Positions 47,054 through 56,359 of a DNA stretch of 64,000 bases are shown here, piece after piece. Location: assembly GCF_000021805.1 (NCBI RefSeq), contig NC_011726.1:1860001-1924000 (forward strand), written 5' to 3'. The DNA is from Rippkaea orientalis PCC 8801. GTDB lineage: Bacteria > Cyanobacteriota > Cyanobacteriia > Cyanobacteriales > Microcystaceae. The notes under the pieces were generated by a model that made no database searches, was not told where the DNA came from, and saw only the letters and a list, made by a program, of their open reading frames with translations. Position 1 is the first letter of the stretch, and each line of letters opens with the position of its first letter. A program made the position numbers and the translations under genes.

Positions 47054-47776
47054 ATGTTAACTTATCCGCCTTCGTTTCCTGTTCTTAGTCTTCCTGTTCA
47101 TCTGCTTGAGGATTATCCCCAGTGGTTACTCGATTGTGTCAACGAGAACCAAGGGGTTCATGTCGTGACCCTCAATGCAGAAATGGCCATGTTAGCCCAA
47201 GAGGAACCCAAGGTAGCCCAGATCATTCGAGACGCAGATCTTGTCATTCCCGATGGAGCCGGAGTGGTTTTGTATCTACGGTTCCGTGGAAAACGCCAAC
47301 AACGCTGTCCAGGGATTGAATTAGCAGAAGCCTTGGTGCAACAATTAGGACTAAGGGGCAAAGTAGCTCCGATCGCTTTTTATGGGGGAAAACCTGGGGT
47401 AACGGAAACAGCAGCCGACCAATGGAGACAAAGAGTTCCCGGCATTGTTGTGATCACCAATCATGGCTATTTATCCCCAGAAGAAGAAACCCTTTGGCTA
47501 CAAACCCTCAAAACCCAACAGCCTAAGTTAATTCTGGTGGGACTAGGGGTTCCCCGTCAAGAATTTTGGATTCAGCAACACCGTCATCTTTGTCCCCATT
47601 CTATTTGGATCGGAGTCGGAGGCAGTTTTGATATTTGGTCAGGGACAAAAGAACGCGCTCCTGGCTGGTTACGCGATAACCATTTAGAGTGGCTGTATCG
47701 GTTATATCAAGAACCTTGGCGATGGCGACGAATGTTAGCTTTACCTCGCTTTTTTTGGCGAGCACTGATTAGCTAA
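47054..47776 (+). CDS. WecB/TagA/CpsF family glycosyltransferase
   Basis: A 240-residue transferase of the GT26 family. It has VVTLNAEMAMLAQ, DADLVIPDGAGVV, the QEFWIQQHRH stretch after LILVGLGVPR, and GVGGSFDIWSGTKERAPGWL, all typical. These enzymes add ManNAcA or a similar sugar to a lipid-linked carrier. A TTG at 47015 would add 13 residues; the ATG at 47054 is preferred. No neighbouring sugar operon is seen. Confidence 0.88.
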   Translation: MLTYPPSFPVLSLPVHLLEDYPQWLLDCVNENQGVHVVTLNAEMAMLAQEEPKVAQIIRDADLVIPDGAGVVLYLRFRGKRQQRCPGIELAEALVQQLGLRGKVAPIAFYGGKPGVTETAADQWRQRVPGIVVITNHGYLSPEEETLWLQTLKTQQPKLILVGLGVPRQEFWIQQHRHLCPHSIWIGVGGSFDIWSGTKERAPGWLRDNHLEWLYRLYQEPWRWRRMLALPRFFWRALIS

Positions 47777-47798
47777 CTCGACATAGCTTATCCCAATT

Positions 47799-48611
47799 CT
47801 ATTGCTCGAGTAAAGGCTGTTCAGCAATCTTGGGGTCGAGTTCGACAGACTTGAGTAGATCGCTCCACATCGCCAAAATGGTAGGATCTTGAGGACGCGA
47901 TCGCTTAAGTTCAGCTAGGGTATCTAAGGTTTCGGTCCACAAGTTATGGTCTTGATAGAGTTTTACCTGCTCGGTGGAAGTTGCGCTAGGGAGCTTTTGT
48001 TGTAAATTGGTGTTGATTTGACTCGGTTGGATTAATCCTTCGACCACCACATCGTAGGCTCGATCAGAGGCATTACAAATGACCGATAAATACCAGTGAT
48101 ACTGATTAGGCGACTCACTCGGTCGAAAGTTATCAATTTTAGGCAATTGGACCTTCATAATACCTGCTTTGCCCTGGCCTTGCAGATTTTTTTGATAGAT
48201 TAGCTCATCATTGGGACCCCTCAGGACTAGCTCAATTACCGTTGATGGAGAGATGGACGGGACAGAGAAAAATAGCGTTGGGGAATCCTTGGCCGTCATA
48301 CTGACCAGATTTTGGGGGATTAAGGCGGTGAGATCTTGGGGATTAAAGTTACACTGGTCGGTGACGGGACGACTGGCTGCTGGTTTGCGTCTACCTGGAA
48401 CTTGAAGCCTATCCTCGTTGTTCATTTCTTGGGGTTGGGGACGGCGACTGGCTCCTCCTTTGCGTCGATCAGGAACCTGTAAAGAATCGTTCCCATTGTT
48501 GGGATTTCCTTGCGCCTGAGAGACTTGGGGAAAACTGGCAATATAGAGCGTCAGGAGGGAGGTAATTCCTAAGACTCTAGCCATAACTGAATGATGTTTT
48601 TTTGGTAACAT
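47799..48611 (-). CDS. DUF928 family secreted protein
   Basis: A 270-residue protein with a signal peptide (MARVLGITSLLTLYIASFPQ, cleaved near SQAQG). A repeated linker follows (LQVPDRRKGGASRRPQPQ and LQVPGRRKPAASRPV), then a beta-rich domain (PQNLVSMTAKDSPTLFFSVP) and a helical C-terminus, matching the cyanobacterial DUF928 family. DUF928 genes often neighbour CHASE2 proteins, as here (divergent, 262 bp apart), so it may be a periplasmic partner. Confidence 0.78.
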   Translation of the reverse strand: MLPKKHHSVMARVLGITSLLTLYIASFPQVSQAQGNPNNGNDSLQVPDRRKGGASRRPQPQEMNNEDRLQVPGRRKPAASRPVTDQCNFNPQDLTALIPQNLVSMTAKDSPTLFFSVPSISPSTVIELVLRGPNDELIYQKNLQGQGKAGIMKVQLPKIDNFRPSESPNQYHWYLSVICNASDRAYDVVVEGLIQPSQINTNLQQKLPSATSTEQVKLYQDHNLWTETLDTLAELKRSRPQDPTILAMWSDLLKSVELDPKIAEQPLLEQ

Positions 48612-48873
48612 AGTTTAATATTCCTTATTAATTATCGTTAAGCTTAGATTATGTTAGGTTGCCTCTGGCTAAGTTTATGAATAGGATAATTTTTAACAAT
48701 AATAGACATACTAAGTATTGTAATCTAGATAGAGGTTGACTGTCCAGTTATTTTCTCCCTAAATTTACCTAAGTTTGCTTGAATTTTTGTCAAGAATTTT
48801 GCCACAATGGGGAAACGTTCTCCGACCCCAAAAATCTCTAGACCTTTTGTTGATCTAGTCAATTGAAACCACT

Positions 48874-51492
48874 GTGATAGTTAAGCTCCATCAGGCAATT
48901 CGTTCCCTAGTCGCTGCTGCTCAAAGCAACGGTCAATCCTTTCGAGTCGTGGAAAATAGACCAGAAGCGAAGAGGAATTATCGTCCTAGATTTTTAGTAG
49001 GAAGTTGGTTTTCCTATGTCCCGGCGATTTTACTCTCAAGTGGTCTGGTAACTTTATCATTATTCGGAATTAAGCAATCTGGTCACTTACAATTTTTGGA
49101 GTTAGTTGCCTACGATCAAATGGTGCAAATGACTCCTAGTGATGATCAAGATCCTCGTTTGTTGTTGATCGGCATCACAGAACAAGATATTAAAAAACAA
49201 AAACAATGGCCCCTATCTGATCAAGTCATTGCTCAAGTCTTAAACACTTTACAAACCTATCAGCCTCAAGTTATTGGGTTAGATATTTATCGAGATGTCC
49301 CCTATAAACCAGGGACAGAAGATCTTTATAAAGCCCTTCAAGCTAACAACATTGTTGTAGTTAAACAATTACCAACCGATAACGATCAGGGCATTGTGCC
49401 ATTAGCTAACATCCCTCCTAGCCGCATTGGGTTTAGCGATTTTGTCATTGATCCTGATAATGTCGTGCGCCGTAATTTAATGTATGGAGAATCACCATCA
49501 GGAAAAGTTCAAGCGGTTTCTTTCGCGTTACAAGTTAGTCTGAAATACCTGAAAAATCGGGGATTCAATGTTTCGATTAAACCTGAATCTGAAGCTCTAA
49601 CCATTGGTAATGTGCCTTTTACCCGTCTTAAAGTTGATTCTGGAGGGTATCATCTCCCTGAGAAGGAGGCGTGGGGATGGCAAAGTTTATTAAAATATCG
49701 TAGACCCGACCTAGCTCGACAAGTAACCCTACAACAGGTACTCGATCAGGAGCTCGATCCCAATTGGGTGAAAGATAAAATTGTTTTGATTGGGGTAACA
49801 GCTTCTAGTGAAAAAGATACCTTTCCGACTCCCTACAGTGCTAAACAAACGAATAATTTTGAGATGCCGGGTGTGATGATCCACGGGCAAATGGTCAGTC
49901 AAATTCTAGGGACTATTTTACAAGGAGAACAACAATTATGGTTTTGGTCCCAATGGCTAGAGTGGCTTTGGGTTTGCGGTTGGGCTTTAGTCGGAGGAGT
50001 TTTAGTTTGGCGATTGAATGGACTGTGGAGTTTAGGCGGTGCAGTCCTAATGGCTGGGGTTAGTGTTTGGGGGATTAGCTTTTTCGTGTTTACCCAGGGG
50101 GGTTGGATTCCTTTGGTGCCTGGGGTTTTGGGTTTATTGGCTAGTGGGGCGTTTGTTTTAGCCTATAAAGCGATTTATCGGACTTACCATGATCCCTTAA
50201 CCGGGCTTCCCAATCGGCGGTTATTAATACGGCAAATTCAACAAGTCAATCGGAGTCAGGGTTCAGAGTCTCAAAAGTTGATCGCTATCTTATTTCTTGA
50301 TTTTGACCGGTTTAAAACGATTAATGATGGTTTAGGGCATCTGGCGGGGGATCATCTGCTGATGCAAATTTCTCGACGCTTACAAGAACAATCTCAACCT
50401 CAGATTCTGGTAGGACGGGTGGGAGGAGATGAATTTGCCTTATGTTTAAACCAGATTAGCCATGCTCAAGAAGTGACCGCTTTTGCTGATGCGTTACAAA
50501 AACACTTAAGCCAACCGTTTTATTGGCAAAACCAAGAGATTTATATTACCGCAAGTATTGGCATTGCCCTGGAGTGCGTCGGCCAGAATTTTCAGGCAGG
50601 GGAATTATTGCGCTATGCCGATATTGCCATGTATCGTGCCAAGGAGTTAGGGACAGCCCGTCATGAAGTGTTTGTTGAGGGAATGGACACCCAAGCAGTC
50701 GAACGATGGCAACTAGAAACCGATCTACGGGCTGGATTACAAAATCAAGAATTTCAACTGTATTATCAACCGATTATTTCGTTAAAAACCGGAAAAATTG
50801 CCGGATTTGAAGCCCTAGTGCGTTGGGTGTCTAATAAACGGGGTTTTGTTTCCCCGGGCGATTTTATTCCCCTAGCCGAAGAAACTGGGTTAATTGTTCC
50901 TTTAGGACAATGGATTTTACAGGAAGCTTGTCAGCAAATTCAACGTTGGCATGAACAGTTTCCCGAGATTGTTCCTTTGATTATGAGTGTGAATCTTTCT
51001 GGCCGTCAGTTCACCCAACCGGATTTAGTCAAGCAAATTCAAAAAATTTTAGATGAGGTCAATATTGAGGGCGATCGCCTTAAACTGGAAATCACCGAAA
51101 GTATGATGATGAATGATGTGGAAACAGCTATTGATCTTCTCCGGCGACTCAAGGGGTTAGGATTACGGTTGAGTATCGATGATTTTGGTACAGGTTATTC
51201 TTCTTTGAGTTATCTACATCGGTTTCCGGTAGATACCCTCAAGGTTGATCGTTCGTTTGTGGGACGGATGGAAGAAGGAAGTGATAGTGAAAAGTATATT
51301 CAAATTGTGCGAACGATTATTTCTTTGGGTCATAATTTGGATTTAGATGTGATTGCCGAAGGGATCGAAACAGAGGCTCAAGTTAGAGTCCTTGAATCCC
51401 TCAATTGTGAATACGGACAAGGTTATTATTTTTCTAAGCCGTTATCAGCCAAGGATGCTGAAGAGTTACTCAATCAAGACAAGGAATGGTAG
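48874..51492 (+). CDS. CHASE2-GGDEF-EAL c-di-GMP signalling protein
   Basis: An 872-residue membrane protein. It has an N-terminal membrane span (VPAILLSSGLVTLSLFGI), a periplasmic CHASE2 sensor (about 75-350), and three further spans near 360-430. The diguanylate cyclase domain has intact VGGDEFALCL, and the EAL phosphodiesterase domain has GFEALVRWV and DDFGTGYSSLSYL. Both catalytic motifs are intact, so it could make or degrade c-di-GMP. The start codon is GTG. It is paired divergently with the DUF928 gene. Confidence 0.9.
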   Translation: MIVKLHQAIRSLVAAAQSNGQSFRVVENRPEAKRNYRPRFLVGSWFSYVPAILLSSGLVTLSLFGIKQSGHLQFLELVAYDQMVQMTPSDDQDPRLLLIGITEQDIKKQKQWPLSDQVIAQVLNTLQTYQPQVIGLDIYRDVPYKPGTEDLYKALQANNIVVVKQLPTDNDQGIVPLANIPPSRIGFSDFVIDPDNVVRRNLMYGESPSGKVQAVSFALQVSLKYLKNRGFNVSIKPESEALTIGNVPFTRLKVDSGGYHLPEKEAWGWQSLLKYRRPDLARQVTLQQVLDQELDPNWVKDKIVLIGVTASSEKDTFPTPYSAKQTNNFEMPGVMIHGQMVSQILGTILQGEQQLWFWSQWLEWLWVCGWALVGGVLVWRLNGLWSLGGAVLMAGVSVWGISFFVFTQGGWIPLVPGVLGLLASGAFVLAYKAIYRTYHDPLTGLPNRRLLIRQIQQVNRSQGSESQKLIAILFLDFDRFKTINDGLGHLAGDHLLMQISRRLQEQSQPQILVGRVGGDEFALCLNQISHAQEVTAFADALQKHLSQPFYWQNQEIYITASIGIALECVGQNFQAGELLRYADIAMYRAKELGTARHEVFVEGMDTQAVERWQLETDLRAGLQNQEFQLYYQPIISLKTGKIAGFEALVRWVSNKRGFVSPGDFIPLAEETGLIVPLGQWILQEACQQIQRWHEQFPEIVPLIMSVNLSGRQFTQPDLVKQIQKILDEVNIEGDRLKLEITESMMMNDVETAIDLLRRLKGLGLRLSIDDFGTGYSSLSYLHRFPVDTLKVDRSFVGRMEEGSDSEKYIQIVRTIISLGHNLDLDVIAEGIETEAQVRVLESLNCEYGQGYYFSKPLSAKDAEELLNQDKEW

Positions 51493-51520
51493 CCTAAAAT
51501 GATTTTTTGGAGTTTGACTG

Positions 51521-53311
51521 ATGAAAAACTTGCTAAATACCCAAAATCTTGTTGCTATTTTAGCGATTCTATTAAGTGTCTTAGGAGTAATTATAATTAG
51601 TGTATCTAACTTGCCAATTGAGACAATAAAAAAGGCACTAGATCCTTTATCTCCTGACGGAAATCTAGAAATTATAAAAGCACAAAGTTTGCTTTTATTG
51701 CGCTTTGCCGGACTAATTTTTCTAGTGAGTTCATTTCTCTTATTTATTACCAGGAAATGGTGGGGAAATTTATTCTCAAGCTCTCTAGATTGTCTCATGG
51801 AATTTGCTCAAGATGTCCGTACTTTTTTGGCTAATCTAATCTATCAAAACCCTGTTTTTTCTTGGTCTTTACTATTGATTTTTATTGTTGGCTTAATTAT
51901 AAGATTAACTTTTATATCTCAGCCAATTCGAGAGGATGAAGCAAGAACAGTAATAACCTTTGCTTCAGAAAATCGCTCGTTACTCGATATCATATCATGG
52001 TATGGTTGGCCCAATAATCATCTTTTTCATACCCTTCTTGTTCACTATCTTATCATCTTTCTAGGAGATGAAGAATGGATCGTTAGATTACCCGCTTTAA
52101 TCGCTGGATTATTATTAATTCCAATGACCTATTTAACGGGATATATTTTGTATAACAAATATACTGGACTTTTGGCGGCCAGCTTGGTAGCGGGGTCATC
52201 GTTTTTAATTGAATTTTCTACCAATGCTAGGGGATATACTTTAGTTTGTTTGAATTTTCTAGCTATCTTAATTCTCGCTAAATTGTTTTTAAAAAGAAAC
52301 AGCATAGCCATTGGAATTTTATTGATTATTTTAGGAGCAATTGGACTATATACAATTCCCACTTTTTTATATCCTTTGGGAATTACAATAACATGGATTG
52401 TTTTATCAATTATCTTTAAAAATACTAATTTTATTGAAAAAAAGTCATTAGCAAGATCTTTATTTATTTATCTGATTTTAATGGCAATTATAACGTTTAT
52501 TCTGTATTTGCCAATTATCTTAAGAGGAGACTTAAATGCTTTAATAGGGAATCCCTGGATTGAGAAAAAATCATGGAGTTATTTTCTGTCAAATTTGCCA
52601 GGACATCTACAGGAAACATGGGTAGCCTGGAATATCGATATTCCAACTTACTTCAGTCTCTTTTTAGGGATTTGTTTCTTCGTATCTATCGCTTTCCATC
52701 GCAATATAGCAACTGATAAAATCCCTCTTCCTATTCCTACTATTCTTTTTCTTTCTCTGATGCTAAGCTATCAGCGAGTCATCCCGTTTGTTCGGGTTTG
52801 GTCATTTTTACTGCCTCTCTATTTTGTACTGTCTTCTGCTGGAGTAAGTTATTTATTGAGTCGAATAAAAATCAAAGAAACTCAAAACTCTTTAATGTTT
52901 TCTTCCCTATCAGTTTTCCTAGCACTAGGACTATCTCTTAATGTTTTTCGTTCCCAATCAGTCTATTATTCAGAACAAACAGGAACCATGTTAGACTCAG
53001 AAAAAATTACCCTATTTCTCAAAGATCAGTTATCTTCTAATAGGGGAGTTCTCTCAATTGCTCCAGTGAGTAATCCTCTAAGATACTATTTTAAACAGCA
53101 TAATATCTCTTTAGACTATATTAATGAAGATTTACCCAACAAAGAGCAGTTATTTGTTGTCGTGAAAAAATCTTCAAATATCCCCCTAACAACTCACTTC
53201 AAAAAAAATTATTTGTCCCTTGAAGAGTATCATGAACCCAAATTAATCCGAGAATTTATCGATGGGGCAGTTTATTTAGTCAAAAAAACTCAATCAGTAA
53301 CTGCAAAATAA
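51521..53311 (+). CDS. GT39-like membrane glycosyltransferase
   Basis: A 596-residue polytopic membrane protein with about 12 hydrophobic segments. The first loop has the acidic pair QPIREDEARTVITF, typical of GT-C enzymes of the ArnT/PMT type, followed by WPNNHLFHTLLVHYLI. A C-terminal soluble domain carries LRYYFKQHNISLDYI. Such enzymes move a sugar from a lipid carrier to an extracellular acceptor; the substrate is unknown. It begins 28 bp after the c-di-GMP gene. Confidence 0.78.
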   Translation: MKNLLNTQNLVAILAILLSVLGVIIISVSNLPIETIKKALDPLSPDGNLEIIKAQSLLLLRFAGLIFLVSSFLLFITRKWWGNLFSSSLDCLMEFAQDVRTFLANLIYQNPVFSWSLLLIFIVGLIIRLTFISQPIREDEARTVITFASENRSLLDIISWYGWPNNHLFHTLLVHYLIIFLGDEEWIVRLPALIAGLLLIPMTYLTGYILYNKYTGLLAASLVAGSSFLIEFSTNARGYTLVCLNFLAILILAKLFLKRNSIAIGILLIILGAIGLYTIPTFLYPLGITITWIVLSIIFKNTNFIEKKSLARSLFIYLILMAIITFILYLPIILRGDLNALIGNPWIEKKSWSYFLSNLPGHLQETWVAWNIDIPTYFSLFLGICFFVSIAFHRNIATDKIPLPIPTILFLSLMLSYQRVIPFVRVWSFLLPLYFVLSSAGVSYLLSRIKIKETQNSLMFSSLSVFLALGLSLNVFRSQSVYYSEQTGTMLDSEKITLFLKDQLSSNRGVLSIAPVSNPLRYYFKQHNISLDYINEDLPNKEQLFVVVKKSSNIPLTTHFKKNYLSLEEYHEPKLIREFIDGAVYLVKKTQSVTAK

Positions 53312-53368
53312 TGTCAAAATAGATTGATGTTTTTCTGATGTAAAGGTAGAATTTTAAAGGAGAAAACT

Positions 53369-54106
53369 TTGGTAACAATTCGCTGTGGTCAGATTGAATT
53401 TAATAACATAGAAGCCATTATTTTTGATAAAGATGGAACCCTAGAAAACTCCCAAAGCTATTTACGGGAATTAGGGTTGCGTCGGGCTCGTTTAATAGAC
53501 GCTCAAATCCCTGGCATTGGAGAACCGTTATTGATGGCTTTTGGTATCCAAAATAATCACCTTGATCCCACAGGATTAATGGCCGTGGGAAGTCGCCAAG
53601 AAAACAAAATTGCAGCAGCAGCTTATATTGCAGAAACTGGACGAAGTTGGTTTGAATCATTAGCGATCGCCAATCATGCCTTCACTGAAGCCGATCAATA
53701 TCTCCCCAGAAATTCCCTCACTTCTCCCCTATTTCTAGGAAGTTTAGACGTACTGAAATTGCTCTCCGAGGCTGGTTTAAAACTCGGCATTTTATCAGCA
53801 GCATCCACTAAAAATGTGCACGATTTTGTCAAGGAACATCAACTATCCGATTACATTCAATTAATGATGGGAGTGGAAGGAACCCTCAGCAAACCCGATC
53901 CCCGATTATTTATTCAAGCGTGTCAATCTCTAGGCGTTGCCCCCCATGCAACCCTAATGGTAGGGGATTCACAAGGAGATATCACCATGGCTCAGCAAGG
54001 AGGAGCAGCAGGAACCATCGGAATCTGTTGGGGAAATTCACAAGCGGCTCATCTTCAAAAAGCAGATATCATCATTACCCAAATCGATCAAATTCAATTG
54101 TGCTAA
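53369..54106 (+). CDS. HAD-family phosphatase
   Basis: A 245-residue HAD hydrolase of the phosphoglycolate-phosphatase-like group. Motif I is AIIFDKDGTLENS, motif II is LGILSAAS, motif III is the Lys in TLSKPDPRLF, and motif IV is MVGDSQGDITMAQQGG. A TTG start is supported by AAAGGAGAAAA nearby upstream. The substrate cannot be told. Confidence 0.85.
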   Translation: MVTIRCGQIEFNNIEAIIFDKDGTLENSQSYLRELGLRRARLIDAQIPGIGEPLLMAFGIQNNHLDPTGLMAVGSRQENKIAAAAYIAETGRSWFESLAIANHAFTEADQYLPRNSLTSPLFLGSLDVLKLLSEAGLKLGILSAASTKNVHDFVKEHQLSDYIQLMMGVEGTLSKPDPRLFIQACQSLGVAPHATLMVGDSQGDITMAQQGGAAGTIGICWGNSQAAHLQKADIIITQIDQIQLC

Positions 54107-54305
54107 GGCTGAAATCACCCTAGATTGTTAAATTAACCATAAATATAGTCATTTGTTCTTGATTATGGCAACTATTAACCAAAATATAAACTATTTTCAT
54201 CACTCAAGCGCAAAGTGTCTCCTAGGGGATTATAGTTTTATGAGCTATGATTGTAGACTAATAAAACCCCATCTGCTGTTGTTACTAAAGAGAGGATAAG
54301 CAAAA

Positions 54306-55574
54306 TTGTCTCGTCGCTATTTGTTTAGTTCCGAATCTGTCACCGAAGGTCATCCTGATAAAATCTGTGACCAAATTTCAGATACTATTTTAGATGCCTT
54401 GCTTTACCACGATGACCACAGTCGTGTTGCCGCCGAAGTTGTCGTCAATACGGGGTTAGTTTTAATTACGGGAGAAATTACCTCCAAAGCCCATGTTAAT
54501 TTTGTAGAATTAGCCCGCAAGAAAATTGCGGAAATCGGTTATACTGACGCTGACAATGGCTTTTCAGCCAATAGCTGCGCCGTTTTAGTCGCTATTGATG
54601 AGCAATCCCCTGATATCTCCCAAGGAGTTTCAGCAGCACATGAACAGAGAGAATCCCTCAGTAACGATGAATTAGATCAAATTGGAGCCGGGGATCAAGG
54701 GATTATGTTCGGTTATGCTTGTAACGAAACCCCCGAATTCATGCCCCTGCCTATTAGTTTAGCGCATCGGATCTCCCGTCGCTTAGCTGCCGTGCGGAAA
54801 ATGGGCGAATTACCCTATTTACGTCCCGATGGCAAAACCCAAGTGTCTATCGTCTACGAAGATGGTAAACCCGTTGGCATTGATACCATCTTGATCTCGA
54901 CTCAGCATACCGAAACCATTGACTCGCTGACCGAAAACAGCGCGGTTCAAGCCAAGATCAAATCCGATCTCTGGGAAGCCGTGGTACAGCCTGTTTTTGG
55001 AGATATCGAGATCAAACCCAACCAAGATACCCGCTTTTTAGTCAATCCTACGGGAAAATTCGTCATTGGTGGTCCACAAGGGGATGCTGGACTGACGGGA
55101 CGTAAAATTATCGTCGATACCTACGGGGGTTACTCCCGTCACGGCGGTGGTGCTTTCTCTGGAAAAGACCCCACCAAAGTTGATCGTTCAGCGGCTTATG
55201 CTTGTCGCTATGTGGCTAAGAATATTGTGGCCGCCGGGTTAGCTGATAAGTGTGAAGTCCAAGTCAGCTATGCCATCGGAGTTGCTCGTCCGGTTAGCAT
55301 TTTAGTCGAAACCTTCGGAACGGGCAAAGTTGATGAAGATAAGCTTCTCAAAGTGGTTCAAGAACTCTTTGAATTGCGTCCTGCGGGGATTCTTCAAACC
55401 CTGAACCTACGGGAGTTGCCCTCACAACGGGGTGGACGGTTTTATCAAGATGTGGCAGCTTATGGGCATTTTGGACGCACTGATCTCGATTTACCTTGGG
55501 AATATACCGATAAAGCCAATTTACTCAAAGAAGCTTTTGCGATTCCCTTATCTGAGGTAAGAGTAGGGGTTTAA
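54306..55574 (+). CDS. metK: S-adenosylmethionine synthetase
   Basis: Makes SAM from methionine and ATP. Its 422 residues carry [18 protein letters not shown] at the N-terminus, [12 protein letters not shown], and [19 protein letters not shown], the phosphate-binding region. The start codon is TTG, with GAGAGGATAAG upstream. No riboswitch is recognised. Housekeeping function; it also supports the radical-SAM step of NifB. Confidence 0.96.
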   Translation: MSRRYLFSSESVTEGHPDKICDQISDTILDALLYHDDHSRVAAEVVVNTGLVLITGEITSKAHVNFVELARKKIAEIGYTDADNGFSANSCAVLVAIDEQSPDISQGVSAAHEQRESLSNDELDQIGAGDQGIMFGYACNETPEFMPLPISLAHRISRRLAAVRKMGELPYLRPDGKTQVSIVYEDGKPVGIDTILISTQHTETIDSLTENSAVQAKIKSDLWEAVVQPVFGDIEIKPNQDTRFLVNPTGKFVIGGPQGDAGLTGRKIIVDTYGGYSRHGGGAFSGKDPTKVDRSAAYACRYVAKNIVAAGLADKCEVQVSYAIGVARPVSILVETFGTGKVDEDKLLKVVQELFELRPAGILQTLNLRELPSQRGGRFYQDVAAYGHFGRTDLDLPWEYTDKANLLKEAFAIPLSEVRVGV

Positions 55575-55631
55575 GTCTGTTAAGTTCTTTGAAGGATTTT
55601 TAGGGACGAAATAATCTTCGTCCCTATATTT

Positions 55632-55973
55632 TTAAGACTTTGATTCTTGGGAATACCCGACGATTTCACTACAAACTTCGTAAAAATCTGTTACCGGAGG
55701 CTTGATAAATAAAGGAGTCATTTCTTCTAAAATTTTCTGATACATGGCATTATCATTTGATTCCATATCTTCAATTTTTTCCCACATAATTACGGCAATC
55801 CCTTGATCAGTGCCGGGTTTTTGCAGTAAAAAAGCTCCCTTAAACCCATCTTTGTAGGTAGAAACGGCTTTTTCATACAATCTTTGAGCTTCAGAAAATT
55901 TACCCGGTTTAAATTCACCAAGAGCGACATAGGCGTATTTATGTTGTAAACAATCTAGAAATTCTTGTGACAT
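55632..55973 (-). CDS. Conserved hypothetical, monooxygenase-like ABM fold
   Basis: A 113-residue protein (start at MSQEFLDCLQHKYAYVALGE) whose alternating strands and helices (GFKGAFLLQKPGTDQGIAVI) resemble dimeric alpha-beta barrel/antibiotic-biosynthesis monooxygenase-like proteins. Longer frames from 55988 add MLNYI. It could be unrelated to the neighbouring NRPS genes. The family call is tentative. Confidence 0.5.
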   Translation of the reverse strand: MSQEFLDCLQHKYAYVALGEFKPGKFSEAQRLYEKAVSTYKDGFKGAFLLQKPGTDQGIAVIMWEKIEDMESNDNAMYQKILEEMTPLFIKPPVTDFYEVCSEIVGYSQESKS

Positions 55974-56145
55974 AATATAATTTAGCAATTAAGGGTTCAG
56001 AAGGGAATTATCTATAATTAACTTACTTATACTGGATTTCGATAATATTTAAGCGTTTCTTAATCAAATCCGTTTGATTACTCCTATTTTTTCTAGGAGA
56101 ATGCTAGGGATCAACGGTCTTTGACCCCTACAGACACTATAGTTA

Positions 56146-56346
56146 TCACTGTTTCCTCAGACTTAATGGCCTCATATCAGTCCATACCTCTTTGATATAA
56201 GCAAGACATTCCTCCTTAGTCCCACTTTTTCCCACCTCATTCCAGCCCTTAGGACTTTCTCGGTCAATCGGCCAGATTGAGTACTGTTCTTCGTGGTTTA
56301 TAACCACCTTAAAAATGGCTTGTTGTTCTTTGTCTTCTGTATTCAT
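56146..56346 (-). CDS. MbtH-like protein
   Basis: A 66-residue protein with the MbtH signature: [19 protein letters not shown], then [18 protein letters not shown]. MbtH proteins bind and activate NRPS adenylation domains. It starts 13 bp after the NRPS stop and in the same direction, so it is in the same operon and presumably serves that enzyme. Confidence 0.93.
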   Translation of the reverse strand: MNTEDKEQQAIFKVVINHEEQYSIWPIDRESPKGWNEVGKSGTKEECLAYIKEVWTDMRPLSLRKQ

Positions 56347-56359
56347 GGAATTATCCTCA

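Noticed and set aside
54107-54305. SAM riboswitch ahead of metK
   Set aside because: No conserved riboswitch core or terminator-type fold could be recognised in the ~200-bp leader.
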